The notes under the pieces are model-generated. The model was not told the origin of the DNA. It saw only the letters and a list, made by a program, of their open reading frames with translations, and ran no database searches. Positions 33,801 to 46,241 of a stretch of 64,000 bases of DNA are shown in pieces. Made by a program: the position numbers and the translations under genes. Position 1 is the stretch's first letter. Each line of letters begins with the position of its first letter. Origin of the DNA: Chondrosia reniformis (lineage: Eukaryota > Porifera > Demospongiae > Chondrillida > Chondrillidae); the NCBI GenBank assembly GCA_947172415.1, contig OX359191.1, forward strand, positions 8,293,130 to 8,357,129, in the 5' to 3' direction.

Positions 33801-34935
33801 TACAGCATAGGTACAGCATAGGTACAGCATAGGTACAACATAGGTACAGCATACGTAGGTACAACATAGGTACAGCATACGTAGGTACAGCATAGGTACA
33901 GCATAGGTACAGCATAGGTACAGCATAGGTACAGCATAGGTACAGCATAGGTACAGCATAGGTACAACATAGGTACAGCATAGGTACAGCATAGGTACAG
34001 CATAGGTACAGCATAGGTACAGCATAGGTACAACATAGGTACAGCATAGGTACAGCATAGGTACAGCATAGGTACAGCATAGGTACAACATAGGTACAGC
34101 ATAGGTACAGCATAGGTACAACATAGGTACAGCATAGGTACAACATAGGTACAACATAGGTACAACATAGGTACAACATAGGTACAGCATAGGTACAGCA
34201 TAGGTACAGCATACGTAGGTACAACATAGGTACAGCATAGGTACAGCATAGGTACAGCATAGGTACAGCATAGGTACAGCATAGGTACAACATAGGTACA
34301 GCATAGGTACAGCATAGGTACAGCCTACGTTAGCTCATGGTATGTTGTGAGTGTATAACAATGTACCTATTATTCTCGCCAATTTCAAAACTGTTGTTAA
34401 ATTAGGTAGAGAAGCGTTTCTATGTTCACTTTAATGCAGTACACTTGTTAGTTTATAGAACTGCTAGATTTACGTATATATGTATCTCTCATAACTGGAA
34501 TAGGAAGTGGACACTACTGTGAAGCTTGTAGCAAGTTCTTTAAGACAGAGAAATCGTGAGTTTAGAATGTGTTGTTGAAAATATTGACAAATACCTAAAT
34601 TTGACCAGTAGCCTAGCAACTGACAATCTACACATATTTTACAGCTCCAAACTTAACTCAAATCCCTTTAAACTTACCGATTGCTGAAGTATATACAAAT
34701 ATATACATGTCCTGAGTACATATGTGCAACATGTACGTATGTATGTAGGTATTTAAACCACACAAAATCAAAGAAACACAAGGAGAAGGAATATTACTTT
34801 CGATTGAGCCTACAAGAACTTACCAACCTTGAAGAGGACAGTTTTGATGCTCAAGATCTTATTGCAGAGAGAGATAAACAATCTTCTTCCAAAGTTGAGA
34901 GCATCCTAGAAGATAATGTAACTGACATCACATGA
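30837..34935 (+). CDS. DNAJC21: DnaJ co-chaperone DNAJC21 (Jjj1)
   Basis: J-domain protein that, with HSP70, helps cytoplasmic 60S maturation and export-factor recycling. About 12 exons. Exon 1 ([21 protein letters not shown]) ends inside the HPD motif, which is completed across the first intron (YHP|DKNPEH). Then [56 protein letters not shown], and [21 protein letters not shown] followed by a charged coiled-coil. One U1-like C2H2 zinc finger ([15 protein letters not shown]...NHTKSKKH) is encoded by the last two exons. All of these match human DNAJC21. The protein ends about 50 residues after this finger and lacks the long acidic region and second zinc finger of human DNAJC21 (531 residues). 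A missed 3' exon is possible, but the stop at 34933-34935 is in a well-formed last exon. Introns hold a 34-bp array, a foldback element and a large 11-bp minisatellite. Confidence 0.92.
32043..32195. repeat. 34-bp tandem repeat, 4.5 copies
   Basis: Unit starts at 32043, 32077, 32111, 32145 and 32179 (caatttgatacctgtcatgt then cctatctttcctat), nearly identical. Intron of DNAJC21. Confidence 0.95.
33145..33252 (+). repeat. Foldback element with hammerhead-type core
   Basis: Perfect 20-bp arms at 33145-33164 and 33233-33252 (cagtggatttcatatgagca and its reverse complement), extended to 23 bp with one mismatch. At the apex is CTGATGA (33174-33180), a short hairpin (GACC...GGTT) and GAAAC (33195-33199), then GTTC. 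This matches the strictly conserved hammerhead core. It lies in a DNAJC21 intron, in the sense orientation. Confidence 0.75.
33582..34329. repeat. 11-bp minisatellite, about 66 copies
   Basis: About 750 bp of ggtacagcata and ggtacaacata units, with a few 15-bp units carrying an extra cgta. It lies in the DNAJC21 intron before the zinc-finger exons. The minus strand has no stops in any frame through the array, giving three spurious long frames. Confidence 0.95.
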
Positions 34936-35448
34936 TTGTTCTCTGCCCTGTTGTATGATCATAGTGAACCTCTCTATCCATACATTGGATTCTTAGATGT
35001 TTTTTTTGGTTTGTATATTCATGATTAATCTAAATATGGGTAATCGTTTTCCTACACGGTTAGCAAGCATGGAAGGCCAAGAAAACTGAGAATATAATAG
35101 ACTAAGACCTACGAGTATGAGACTTAAGGGCAGCCTATTATTAGTATGTGATGTTAGGTATGTATATTGTATATGTGTATCTACGGATTTATACTGTTAC
35201 TATATATATGTAATATTTATATAATATTTATGTAGCTTTCTACTATCAACCTGGATGGTGATACCAGTAGATGAATTCCTCAATGATAAATTTTTATTAT
35301 CAAAAGTACTTAAGCTTGGAAGGGCTTGTTTGCTTTGAATTATCAATCTATGTCTCTGTGTAGCTAATTATTTAATAAATTATGTCTACGTACATATGTA
35401 ATTTATATACACAATTGACCAAACAGATATTAATACTAATTAAGTCAA
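34936..35448. other. Convergent gap, DNAJC21/CYB5D1
   Basis: About 510 bp holding both 3' ends. AATAAA lies near 35374 and its reverse complement near 35292. No gene is seen. Confidence 0.55.
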
Positions 35449-37136
35449 TCAAGCCTCAGTTAAATCATCATTAAAGTAAATTTCAACAACAGGGAGATGG
35501 TCTTCGCGGTTCATTTTCAACTCATAAAGAATGTTATCTTCATCAACTATGCCATTTTCTGCAAGTGTCTTGTTCATATCCAAACAATTACCTGCAGACG
35601 CAGGAAGAAGGAATGGGTCACCAAATATTAACAGTATCTATGGCATGTATGCACATCTCACTATCTATATACGTATATCACTTGATTGCATAATCATGGC
35701 AGACTCTTGAGACACTTCCACTCTGTTAAACAAGCAGAACTTACCACTGTACTTCCACGTGTAACTCTTGGCATGACTGTTTGTAGGAAGATATCTTTGC
35801 AAAATTTCATTCATAGTCTCCTCACTACACACCTGAACACCACAAACAGTCACATTTAAAGGTTGTGTTCCAAATGTGACCCAATAACTGAATCAGTTTA
35901 CTGTAAGGAACCTGAATCTAACCTCTATAATTTTATCTTGCAGCAGGAGCATGTTGACAATTTTTATTTGACGTTTCTTTGATGTCAGAGTTCCTATGCA
36001 ATACTTCACATCCTGCCACCAAGGCTTCCCAAAGTTGTTGGCCCAGTCAGATCGGGGGAAGGGCGGAGGAACGTGCAGAAACTGGCCCATGGGCACGTAT
36101 GGTGCCACGCACTTGGTAATGGGATGGATTCGAGTCTTTATCTAAGAAGGATGCAAAGCTTCTGCAGAGTATTCTAGCACAAATGAGTGCAGTACAGACA
36201 TCAACTAGTTAGACAGGGGGATAACCCTGCCTATAGGAGACATAATTGGGTCTTATATATTATATATATTCTATTTGACTGCTGATATACAAATACAATA
36301 AATATATATACAGTTTTATATACATACATTGGTTGATTATAGACATCAAATAGTCAATTAGACACAGTTCCATGAAACTAAAGGAAACACATGAATTGAG
36401 TAGACTAGAACACCACTTTCCTAGAATTGTGACTTGGGAAAGCCATGTTTACATTAATGGGACATTGTGAGTTGACGGATGCATTATGCACTTACATCTC
36501 CCGTCTCTGCATTAAACCAGTGAGATATGTCTTTTCCAGCTGCGGCAATTATTGGCTTCAAAAGTACATTACCTACGTAGGTAGGTACAAAGTGCACAAT
36601 AATGTGAGCTGCAATAGCCTCATTCATACCTAGGTAGGTAGTCCTATTATGTTTATCTGGTACCCAACCACAAGTTTTCTTATCTACCTAAGGATGTTAC
36701 AATCTCATGAGATTGCATAACAAGATCAAATGGATAGTCTTTTTGTCACTAAAACCATATTCTTATAGATAGATAGATTAGTCATCAGGATCTTATGGGT
36801 TTGTGTGTCTAAGTGTGAGATCATATAAATGGTGTCTGCAGTCAGGTTGCTAGGCACTAGGTTGCCATGGTTACATTTGACAAGGGACCAGCTATGTAAC
36901 CTGATGCTCAATAGTGAATACACAAACAAGTACATCAATCTGCCTCTGTTTAGATTATAAGATAAAAATGATTAGAAAAATAAGAAATATTTGATGCTTA
37001 ATTTGAGGTAACTGAACTAACCCGCATGCTTCTCGCAGAGTTCTGTCAAGTTGTATACCTTTCCCAAGTAGGAGACCCAGCAATCTGAAGGAGAATTGTG
37101 AAAGCTGACTTCAGCAGGAGTATAGTAGGAAGACAT
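35449..37136 (-). CDS. CYB5D1: Cytochrome b5 domain-containing protein 1
   Basis: Homolog of CYB5D1, a conserved protein with a cytochrome b5-like fold linked to cilia in animals. Five exons: 37022-37136 ([20 protein letters not shown]), about 36484-36568 ([17 protein letters not shown]), about 35924-36141 ([23 protein letters not shown]), about 35745-35832 ([19 protein letters not shown]) and 35449 to about 35592 ([12 protein letters not shown], stop). Each block has a direct counterpart in human CYB5D1, including the ending FNDDLTE. The classical b5 haem motif HPGG is absent, as in the human protein. The start codon is 75 bp from that of PLEKHM2 on the other strand. Confidence 0.93.
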
Positions 37137-37211
37137 CTTGAGGTGTTGCTACAGTTACCTATTCGTTTCAGGGTAAGTCTTATACGTTACTCTCCGTTTT
37201 AGCAGGGAAAA
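37137..37211. promoter_or_regulatory. 75-bp shared divergent promoter, CYB5D1/PLEKHM2
   Basis: Only 75 bp lie between the two ATGs, so the core promoters and 5' leaders must overlap or be very short. The role is inferred from arrangement. Confidence 0.55.
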
Positions 37212-40200
37212 ATGGCTACCTATGCGGAAAAGTCTGCTGATGATTTGCTGCAATGTTTGAGCAAGGACATAAAGACAGTAAGCACGACGTGCTGGGACGA
37301 TACCTACCACAAGCAACAACCAACCTTTAAGTTACCTGATATAAGTGTAGATAGGACTGAGATATAGACGGCCAATTTGTTAGTCCGTCACTTGACGGAT
37401 CCGTACTACGTACATCGAGATTACTTGTATACACCGAGTACTGTGACAACTAGATACAAGTTGGCGCGTTCCAGTTGACATGGTAGTCTCCCATCCTTGA
37501 AAGTTTTATGATATTCCTAAGACTCACCTTTCTATTGGACAAGCACGACTTTCACCCGCTATTCACTATTGTTTATAGACCTTCTCAACTCTACCTCTTA
37601 CAGCTTCAAAATGAACAGTGTGACGAGTCTGTCTATGCTGGAGAGGTGAACCAGACCAACAAGACGGCCTCGAGCCTCTTGGAACATCTTCATGAAATCC
37701 TCTCTCACAGGTACACCTCGCAGTACATGTCTTTTATCATACGGTAGCATCATTAATGAGCTAACAAAGTAATGTTCTGTTCAAAAGTGCCTTGTATTAT
37801 CTCCATAATATGTATGTACACTCCTGATACAGTGAGTGACAGCATGTATATAGGTAATGGCCCTTACAGAATGACCAACTTCAGGATTTCCCTGGATTAG
37901 ATTAGCAGTATTAGAAACTGTATATTTACTAAACTTGGCTTATTATATAATAACTACGTATGTAACCACTGGTCTCTCAGAGAGCTAGCCAATCATGCTG
38001 AGAGCTGCACTTATTATATAATAACTACGTATGTAACCACTGGTCTCTCAGAGAGCTAGCCAATCATGCTGAGAGCTGCACGCCAATATAATAATGATAA
38101 TGATAAAGTGGTGAGAATGTGTTTGTGTTGATTATCTGTAGACTGCAGTCACCAGTGGACAGCTATTGGAACTTTGTAAAGCATTTCACCAGCAAGTCCA
38201 TCATGAATGATTTAAACTACCTCAACACAGACTATGACAGAAGTGTGTATATACGTATATATATATTGGTGAATCTCCTCAAACTGTTACACATATTAGA
38301 TAAGAGTAGAACCATTCACTGAGTTACAAACAAAATGGCACTCTACATTCACTGAGTTACAGTATACCACGTATGTGTATACAGGTTGGGCGTGGCTTGC
38401 TATTGCCCTAAACGAACAGTTGCTAGAAAGCTACTTTAGAAACTTCAAAGAAAATGCAAAAATTAGTGGACGCTATTATTTTAGGTACTGTTTGTTTGTT
38501 TTACAACCTGTTACCATAGTTACAGTATGTAAACATGAATCAAATGTAATTTATCTTATTTGCTTCGCATAGTGATGCATTTGTCCGCAACAGGGAGGTG
38601 AGTTTTATGTACTGAGGCGTATGTGCATATACGTATTCCAGTTGCATTGTCTCTACTACAGAAACTGGTGCTTCTACAAACTTTGCTGTCCGGGCTGGAT
38701 TTTATTGTATTTAACATGTCTCCAGTGAGCTATTCATATCATGCAAACATGCCACATGTACTTTATCATTTCACCTTCATTGTGTCATTATTCCCCTCCA
38801 CTCTCGTGGCCTTTCCTTGAAGTTTTACTACTGCAAGCCTTTCAATTATTAGTGCTTGATGCTAAACTTATACATACATTATATCTACATACATGCACTA
38901 TAACTACATACATTTTATGGGCCACTTGCAGGATATGTCAAAGTCTAGCTCCTCCTCTGCAGAATTGAATACTGACAAATCTGGTAAGACACTGAAACAC
39001 AGAGTTACGTATGTATATATATGCTAATAGTACGCTACAGAGAACTGTAGCCTATGTACGTATGTACGTAATAGTTAATTGAAATTTACTTTATGCTGTG
39101 ACTGCATTAAGTTTCAAAGCAACTTTGATTTACACCATTTAGAGAAACCTGCATTGACCTCTTCACTTGATCTTCCTATGCCGGCCTCACATGCTGAAGG
39201 AGACAGTAAGGCTGCAAACAGTGATAGCCTCAGTCGCTCCCTGGAAAACACTTCGGCAAGCTGGAAGATTCGGAAGAAGGAGCGTGGACCAGATGCCCTG
39301 TTATTAGCCGGAAAGGAGCACCTAGACTTGGGAGGCACAGCTGGTGATTCCTTCAAAGTTGTCAGCATCCGAGGAGTTAAGTCTAAGACTAAGGGAAGAG
39401 GGAAGAAGAAGTCTTCATCTGGTGAGGCCTGCTTCTCTGTGGTGTGGTGTGAACCCACCACAACTCACATTCCATTCTCTCATTTCATCCATCTCTTCCT
39501 TCTCCTTCTCTCCCTCCTCCTTTTAAGGGTCTTTAGCACCAGCTCCAATAAGAGAACCTCTTAAACATCCACAGGTACCCACAGAGAAGGAGGAAATAGA
39601 TGCACCGGTAGTTGAGGGTCATGTGTCTTCACAGACCTCTCATAAATCAAGTGATGACTTATCAGTGGTTCCGTCTTTCCAGCCTGATGAGATAGCTGAA
39701 GCCTCAAGATTAGAAGTAGTGACTTCATCCAAACCCAAAGAACTTGAATCTAAAATGGAAATGGATCTAGTAACCCTAGAAGGTCTCAAAGAGACTATCC
39801 GCAAAGGGGAGGGATCTCTAATGGAAGAAGATGTGAAGCAAACTGAGGACACTGCACTTCTTTTTGATGATTCAGGAGAAGCAGAACCTAAAGATACATT
39901 CCCTGATCATTTAGGAGGTGCCTCTCCTCGGACAGAAAAGGAGAGGAGTACAGCTAGATCTGATTCTTCTGAAGCTGTCACTTCACCAGATGAGCTCAGC
40001 GGAAACTCTTGTGAGCTGCACTGTTCTGTGTATGCACACTGTATATATGTGTTAACGTGACATTCATCTTGTATATCACAGGTGATACAATGCTGATAAA
40101 TTTACCAAAAAGACCGGTAGAAATCACGTCTTCTGATAAATATGCTACAGAAGTTAGGTCAGTGCCTTTGGTGTATATGTGCTTGTAGTGCGTAGACAAC

Positions 40201-43200
40201 TTGGGACTTTTCTTCCATCCAGTATTAGTCAAAATAACAAGTTGTTGATATCGCTGAATGTGTGTTTTGATACAAGTGAAGAACTCCACAAGGTATTGCC
40301 CTGACCAGCCTCTTCAGTGTAAAGAGGTTGTAGGAATTAAATGGTTGTGGTTTGATTATCTCAACCTTATTAAATGTCTACACTCGATCCTTGTGATTAG
40401 CTGATCCAGGTGTACAGATATTCAGGGAGGGCACAGCTGCAAGTCTGCTATCTTCTCCTGACAGACAATACAGTGTACCTCCTAGAAAACAGTAAGTGTA
40501 TTTCAACATTGAAATACTTGTGGTTACAAAACACAGTGATAAGAGAATAGCGTTAATCATTGACTATAAACGTTGTGTTTGCAGTACCCATTTTCTTAAT
40601 TCTGAGTGCAGTGAATTTATTATGTACATCTATTTCAATGTACTACATATTCTCGTTTTCCTTTGCAAGGTGAGCGTGAAGCAGGTTATTCAAGATTGAC
40701 TGGCATACGATATTCAGATTTAGAAGTAGTAAAGGTGTGTATAATGTCTGGGCTGTACATGCATGTCTCAGGCTGTATATACGTATTCTGGAACTTAGAT
40801 TGGGCTGAATTGGCAATGGATGACATTTATTCACAGGAGGACACAAGAGAAAGTGAAGATTGTAACATGTGATGAAGCCATTTCAAGGTACTGTTCAGTG
40901 CATTATTAAAGATACGAGTGATAAAATATATTAAACAGGTGCTCTTTAAGTGATGTCCTGTCCCACTACAGTTTGTAGACTTAGTCCAATGATCATGTAT
41001 ACTTTCTTGTGAAGTGGTTCCATTCAAGTGGAAGGCCTAATTCTCTGTCTGTTCTGTGCAGAGGAATAGTGGATGCTGTTACTGAGTTGACTACAGGACA
41101 CCCAACATTGCAGAAATGTGTCTCCTTGAGTAAAGAAGAGGAATCTGAATACAAACAGTTGAAGCAGTACATTTTGTTAACAGTATGCCACACCATTCCA
41201 CAACAGTGGTGTTTACCTCATGTTTGTTTAATAACCTTGGGTTTCTGTAGGAGAATGAGGAGATCCCTCACTACTGTATAGCCTACTGGGAGCAGCAAGA
41301 GGGAAGAGCACCTCGATGTAGGTCCCCGCCAGCCAATAAGACTGGTACGTAGGTTGGGGTACTTGTAGCAACCATTGCTAAGATACCTATTGCTGGCAGT
41401 TATTGTTTAAAGGGGACAATCAGAATCTGTTTTATTTCTCTAGTTTTCAACTAATTTACGTCTTTAGAAGGCTTTATTTACATTACTATATCTGTATTTC
41501 TATGTACATAGGTACTTCAAGTTTACATTTATATATTTGTCATTTTGTAGCATCAACAGAACTGGATGAGCTTCCAATTTTAAAAGGTTCTTTACAGCTA
41601 AAGACTATAAAATTAGGAATGCTTTTCTGGAAACCAGTCTATCTGGTATTAAAGTACGTGTCGTGTGTGTCTCTTTCTGTGTGTTAGCTGCTCTTGTGGT
41701 AAGTCATAGCTTGTGTCCTCTCTCTCCTCAGACACGACTTACTGCTGCAGTACAACAGTGAAGTAAGGGGTTGTATTGATAGGGTATTGTATAACTCTTC
41801 TATTGGCACACCTACCTGTGTATTATGAGTACTTGATAAGGCAACCAACTTTTAAACAAGAAAGCTGGACTCTAAATATTTCTCTAACATTGAATTATGT
41901 CCACTGACCTGTAGTTGTTGCCTTGGTTACATAAGCATGTACGTATAGTGTTTGCATTTATGCACATAGTGTATGTTAGTTACACAGCTGTCTTTGGCTA
42001 TTGTAGACAGACACAGTTGTAAGAGCAAGATATCCCGTGCAGTAAGTACAGCAACGTTTATCATGTGAATAGGACTGTATGGATAATAAACTTAAAATTG
42101 CTTTTTACTGATTTTTATGCAACATTGAATATAGGAAACGCCGTTATAAATAGCTGTCAGATGTTTAGTGCTCCATCAGTATAATTCTGCTTCTCCTCTT
42201 AGCATATCTACATTTGGTGGGTGTAAGAGACTGCCCAGGGAAAACCGTCCCAATACCTTTATGGTAGGTATTGGTGTATAGCCCGGTTTAGGAAGTACAG
42301 CCTCATTGAATGCATGCCATATGTTGGTTTACGCTGAAGGTAAGCTTGTCTCGAACGGAGTTGGTGTTTTCAGCTAAATCAGAATCCGATGCCACTCAAT
42401 GGATCCAAGCAATCTTGGAAGCTACGACTTTCAAAGTAAGAAGTCTTTTATTTTGTTTGCCTTATTAACTTGAACGTGTCAGCTATCAGTGGTTGCAGTG
42501 ATGTTCTTCCTATGCTCTAGATCACTGGTAGGGTCACTCATGGAGGAAGATATGGAATTGTAGTCTCATCTGAAAAGGTTTGTGAGTAATTCTTCATCCA
42601 TGTTTGTTTTCATATGGCCATATTTCTATGTGTAAACCTATACTACATATATAAAGAATGGAGTACATTTACTGTGTATGTATGCGGTACATGATTGATA
42701 TTCTAACATAGACTACATATCTTTCATTTTTAAAGATTTGTATTCTTCAAGAGGATGGTCGAATGGATAATTTTGAGGAACTCTGCTCTTGTAAGTTGGA
42801 TGACATTGTAAGTGTTGGTTGGGATCAAGATTTGCCAGAATATTGCATTGTGGTAAGAACTTTATACCACACGACGGCATTCCTAATGAATTGTAGCACA
42901 TTTCACTATTTGCAGAAATATGATGATACAGAGAGTGCTGAAGGAGGATCTGGTTCATGGCTTTTCTGTTTCTCTTCTTCCTATGAGCTTGGGAAATTTG
43001 AAACAATACTGGCCCGGCTTTGGAAAGACACAATGCATGTACGCTAATCTCCTGACTGTAATACATACGAAGCTGTTTATTATGAGCATAATTTTGTGTT
43101 GTCTCTGCAGGTGGACTTGGAGTTTAATGTTATTTCTAATGCCTCTGTAAGGAAGAAGGCAAGAGATGCTATAGAACTTCTTCAAGCTAGCAGGCAGAGG

Positions 43201-43248
43201 AGTGACAGTGTAATAAAGGGAAGATCTTTTATAAAACAGGATAGTTAA
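37212..43248 (+). CDS. PLEKHM2: PLEKHM2/SKIP-like RUN and PH domain protein
   Basis: In mammals PLEKHM2 (SKIP) links lysosomal ARL8 to kinesin-1. Many exons: start MATYAEKSADDLLQCLSKDI (37212), then a RUN domain assembled from exons at about 37603-37712, 38143-38243, 38384-38484 and 38573-38727 (SPVDSYWNFVKHF, GRGLLAIALNEQLLESYFRNF, DAFVRNREKLVLLQTL, GLDFIVFNM). A long acidic, Ser-rich middle follows (about 39140-40015). The C-terminal part matches human PLEKHM2: NNKLLISLNVCFDTSEEL, CYLLLTDNTVYLLEN, GSLQLKTIKLGMLFWKPVYLVL (PH-like) and VRKKARDAIELLQASRQRSD at the end. Exons between 40,900 and 42,600 are small and only partly resolved. A poly(A) signal AATAAA lies at 43375-43380. Several small repeats sit in introns. 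Confidence 0.88.
37939..38080. repeat. 71-bp perfect tandem duplication
   Basis: 37939-38009 and 38010-38080 appear identical. They lie in a PLEKHM2 intron and contain the short palindrome tctctcagagaga-like segment. Identity implies a recent event. Confidence 0.95.
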
Positions 43249-43462
43249 ATTTTGCATTATAAATTCCTCCAATCAATGACAGATAATAATGGTTGATTTT
43301 TCCACTATTAATATTTTCCACCTTGTAAATATAACATGTACAGTATATAAAGCTGCTAATTTTTATTTTCAATGAATAAATCTTTTGAATTTCATACATT
43401 GAACTTCATGACAATGTGTAGTAATGTTGTTGGAATATTATTGTAGTTGTGTTACCCTAATC

Positions 43463-45863
43463 CTAGTCATCATGATAATCCTGGTGGTCGTGGTCATCAT
43501 GATCATGGTCATCATAGTCATCATGATCATGGTCATCATAGTCATCATGATCGTGGTCATCATAGTCATCATGATCGTGGTCATCATAGTCATCATGATC
43601 ATGTTCATCGTGATCACTGTAGTCCTCATCATGATAATCATGATCATCGTGATCACTGTAGTCCTCATCATGATAATCATGATCATCGTGGCTATCATCT
43701 TCATCATCGTGGCTGTCATCTTCATCGTCATGGCTGTCATCTTCATCGTCATGGCTGTCATCTTCATCATCATGGCTGTCGTCTTCATCGTCATGGCTGT
43801 CGTCTTCATCGTCATGGCTATCATCTTCATCATCATGGCTGTCATCTTCATCGTCATGGCTGTCATCTTCATCGTCATGGCTGTCGTCTTCATCGTCATG
43901 GCTATCATCATCGTCATGGCTATCATCATCGTCATGGCTATCGTCATCATCGTCATGGCTATCATCATTATCGTGGCTGTCGTCTTCATCATCATGGCTA
44001 TCATTTTCATCATGGTGACTATTTGTTTCCAAAGATTCATTACTACTGGCATACTCTGCTGGATCCTCATAAATGTGGTCACTACTGTGATTGCTTCCAT
44101 CAATTTCATCATAAATGTCTTCCAACAATTCTGCTGGATCATCATAAATATGCTCATCATCTATCTCATCATACAAGTCACTACAATCTTCAAAAGAGTC
44201 AAAGCTCCCATCATCACCGTCACTGTGATGGCTCCCATCATCATTGTCACTGTGATGGCTATCATGATCATTGTCACTGTGATGGCTGTGATGGCTATCA
44301 TGATCGCTGTGATGGCTATCATGATCACTGTTATGGCTGTGATGGCTATCATGATCACTGTTATGGCTGTGATGGCTATCATGATCGCTGTGATGGCTGT
44401 GATGGCTATCATGATCGCTGTGATGACTGTGATGGCTATCATGATCGCTGTGATGGCTGTGATGGTTATCATGATCGCTGTGATGGTCACTGTGATGGTC
44501 CTGGTCGTTACCTTGATGGCTACCAGTTCTCTCCATATTTGCACTTTCAGTCTGATTTATACCACTTCTTCCTCTTCCTCCACTGCTGGTGCCTGTTCTT
44601 CCTCCTCTTCCTCCACTGCTGGTGCCTGTTCTTCCTCCTCTTCCTCCACTGCTGATATCAGTTCTTCCTCTGCTTCCATTAGAAGGACTACTTCTGTGGT
44701 GTCTATTATGGCTCATTCTATTAAGATTCCTTGTTTTTGGAGGAGCACTTTGTCCTGGTGGAGGTCGTCTTCTCCTATTTTGCCTTTGACCCCCTGGTTC
44801 TGGTATAGGATAGTTGTGTGCTCTGACTGGCCTTGTTTGTCTTTCCTTAGGAGGTCTAGATCTGGCATTACCCTTAAAGTGGGAGATTGGTTGATTTTCA
44901 TAATTTTTACTTGTTTCCCTCTGTGCAGTTTGTCTCTGCAATGTCTGTGTTTCTTTTTTCCTTTTTGTGTGAGTAAACACTTTTGGTTCCTTTTGTCTGA
45001 TTGAATGTTGGTGGTTGGGCTCTACTGCAAAACTAATGGGGACACCTCTACCTGATGAGGAACCTTTGTGGACTCTCTCTGATCTTCTTTCTGTTGTAGA
45101 AACTTTGGATTTTGAATTTTTATCCAGAGTTTCAAAGAGTATGTCTCTAGGCTCTGTAAATAGAATGATGGAATTTATAGGTTTGAAGGCAACTTCATAT
45201 ATATATATACAATTCTCACTTTGTATATGTGTATTTTTATTCAATTAATTTTCCAAGCTAATTAATCATATACTCACTTATGTTTAGTCTCTGCATAACC
45301 TCTTGTGGAGATTGGTTGGGTGCATAGTCTCGTCGCATTGAGCTGTGATAGAAGTGCTGCCACAGCAAAGCTTGCTCCGCAAGGTCACTTGAGCTAGTGT
45401 TGCACTTAACGCCATGCGAACATATAGCAATGAGCAATCCGGCGGCGAGAGCAGATACAAGGGGCTTTTTTAAATCGTCCCATGATACCTTTGTCCAATT
45501 AAGTTTGAAGGAACGATAAATTTTAACGAAATATTCTTGTAATTCCGGATGCGCATAAATATCTTGTGTATCCAAGAAACCAGCTCTTGTTAGCCTCCAA
45601 ACTCCTCCCTCGGGTCTCGTGCCTTCTGACTTCGGATAAGACGCTTCAAACAGAGCCGCCCTCTTCAGTAAACCCGGATGGAGACGAGGAAACACTCTTG
45701 CTCGACGGATATAGTCACATATCTTTTCAACTACTTCAGAGCTCCTCTTAGAACCACTTTTGGAATCATTCCCAGTCGAAAGTTTATTCTTTTTTCTGCT
45801 ATTCTTAGAGTTATGTTTCTCTGGTTTCCTCCGAGAGCCAACAGTGCCACTCTTTTCCATCAT
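43463..45863 (-). CDS. His/Asp/Ser-rich low-complexity protein with N-terminal globular domain
   Basis: Two exons (45278-45863 and 43463-45153) join in frame to 758 residues. Residues 1-45 are basic and polar with no signal peptide. Residues 45-195 look globular (LFEASYPKSEG, GGVWRLTRAGFLDTQ, NWTKVSWDDLKKPLVSALAAGL). I recall similar GxWxxxxxGFxDTQ and WxDLxxPLxSGLAA patterns in lysozyme-like or transglycosylase-like proteins, which would make Glu-73 a candidate catalytic residue; this is weakly held. Then a basic Arg/Gly-rich linker with repeated RTGTSSGGRGG, a DHDSHHSHHS repeat region, a less repetitive acidic stretch with two HIYxDPAE motifs, a DDSHDDE repeat region and a DHDDYDDH repeat end. 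Such His/Asp arrays can bind divalent metals or mineral. The antisense strand is also open because of the repeats. Codon repeats such as GATGATGAA suggest ongoing slippage. Confidence 0.7.
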
Positions 45864-46241
45864 TAATTCTATTTTTATTGAGGTCCTCTTTTAAATCTGC
45901 GGTTTCCATGGCGCACGCAGCTGAATGAATAATCTATGAACCATTTTTTTCAACCTACATAGTCTACCGTATCATACGGTTGGAACTTATATAGCAAACT
46001 AGTTTTGCATACCCCAATGATTTCTGCCTGGTTTTTATATATAATATGCAGGTTCTTCCTACAAGATGAGCTTAATTTTCCTAGCTATGCATGTAGATAG
46101 CAATTGAATTTGAATTATCCGACACATATCTATAGGACACCATATAGGCATAGCCTATATAAGCCAAGCCGAGATACTACAAATTATAGCGAATATAGCT
46201 AGCAATCACATCTGGTGGACATCTGGTGGATAGATTCATTC
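45864..46241. promoter_or_regulatory. Divergent intergenic region, His/Asp-rich gene and unknown gene
   Basis: 378 bp between the two start codons. AT-rich, with no repeat or gene recognised; presumed to hold both promoters. Confidence 0.5.

Noticed and set aside
33489-34315. Three overlapping 250-270 residue frames of [11 protein letters not shown] repeats
   Set aside because: Produced by the stop-free 11-bp minisatellite in all three frames; intron of DNAJC21.
43424-45004. Long hydrophobic open frames on the plus strand (526 and 402 residues)
   Set aside because: They are antisense shadows of the GAT/CAT-type codon repeats of the minus-strand His/Asp-rich gene; no splice logic or family support.
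46215-46241. Upstream GTG start for the unknown 339-residue gene
   Set aside because: Eukaryotic initiation at GTG is unlikely and the ATG at 46242 is in frame.
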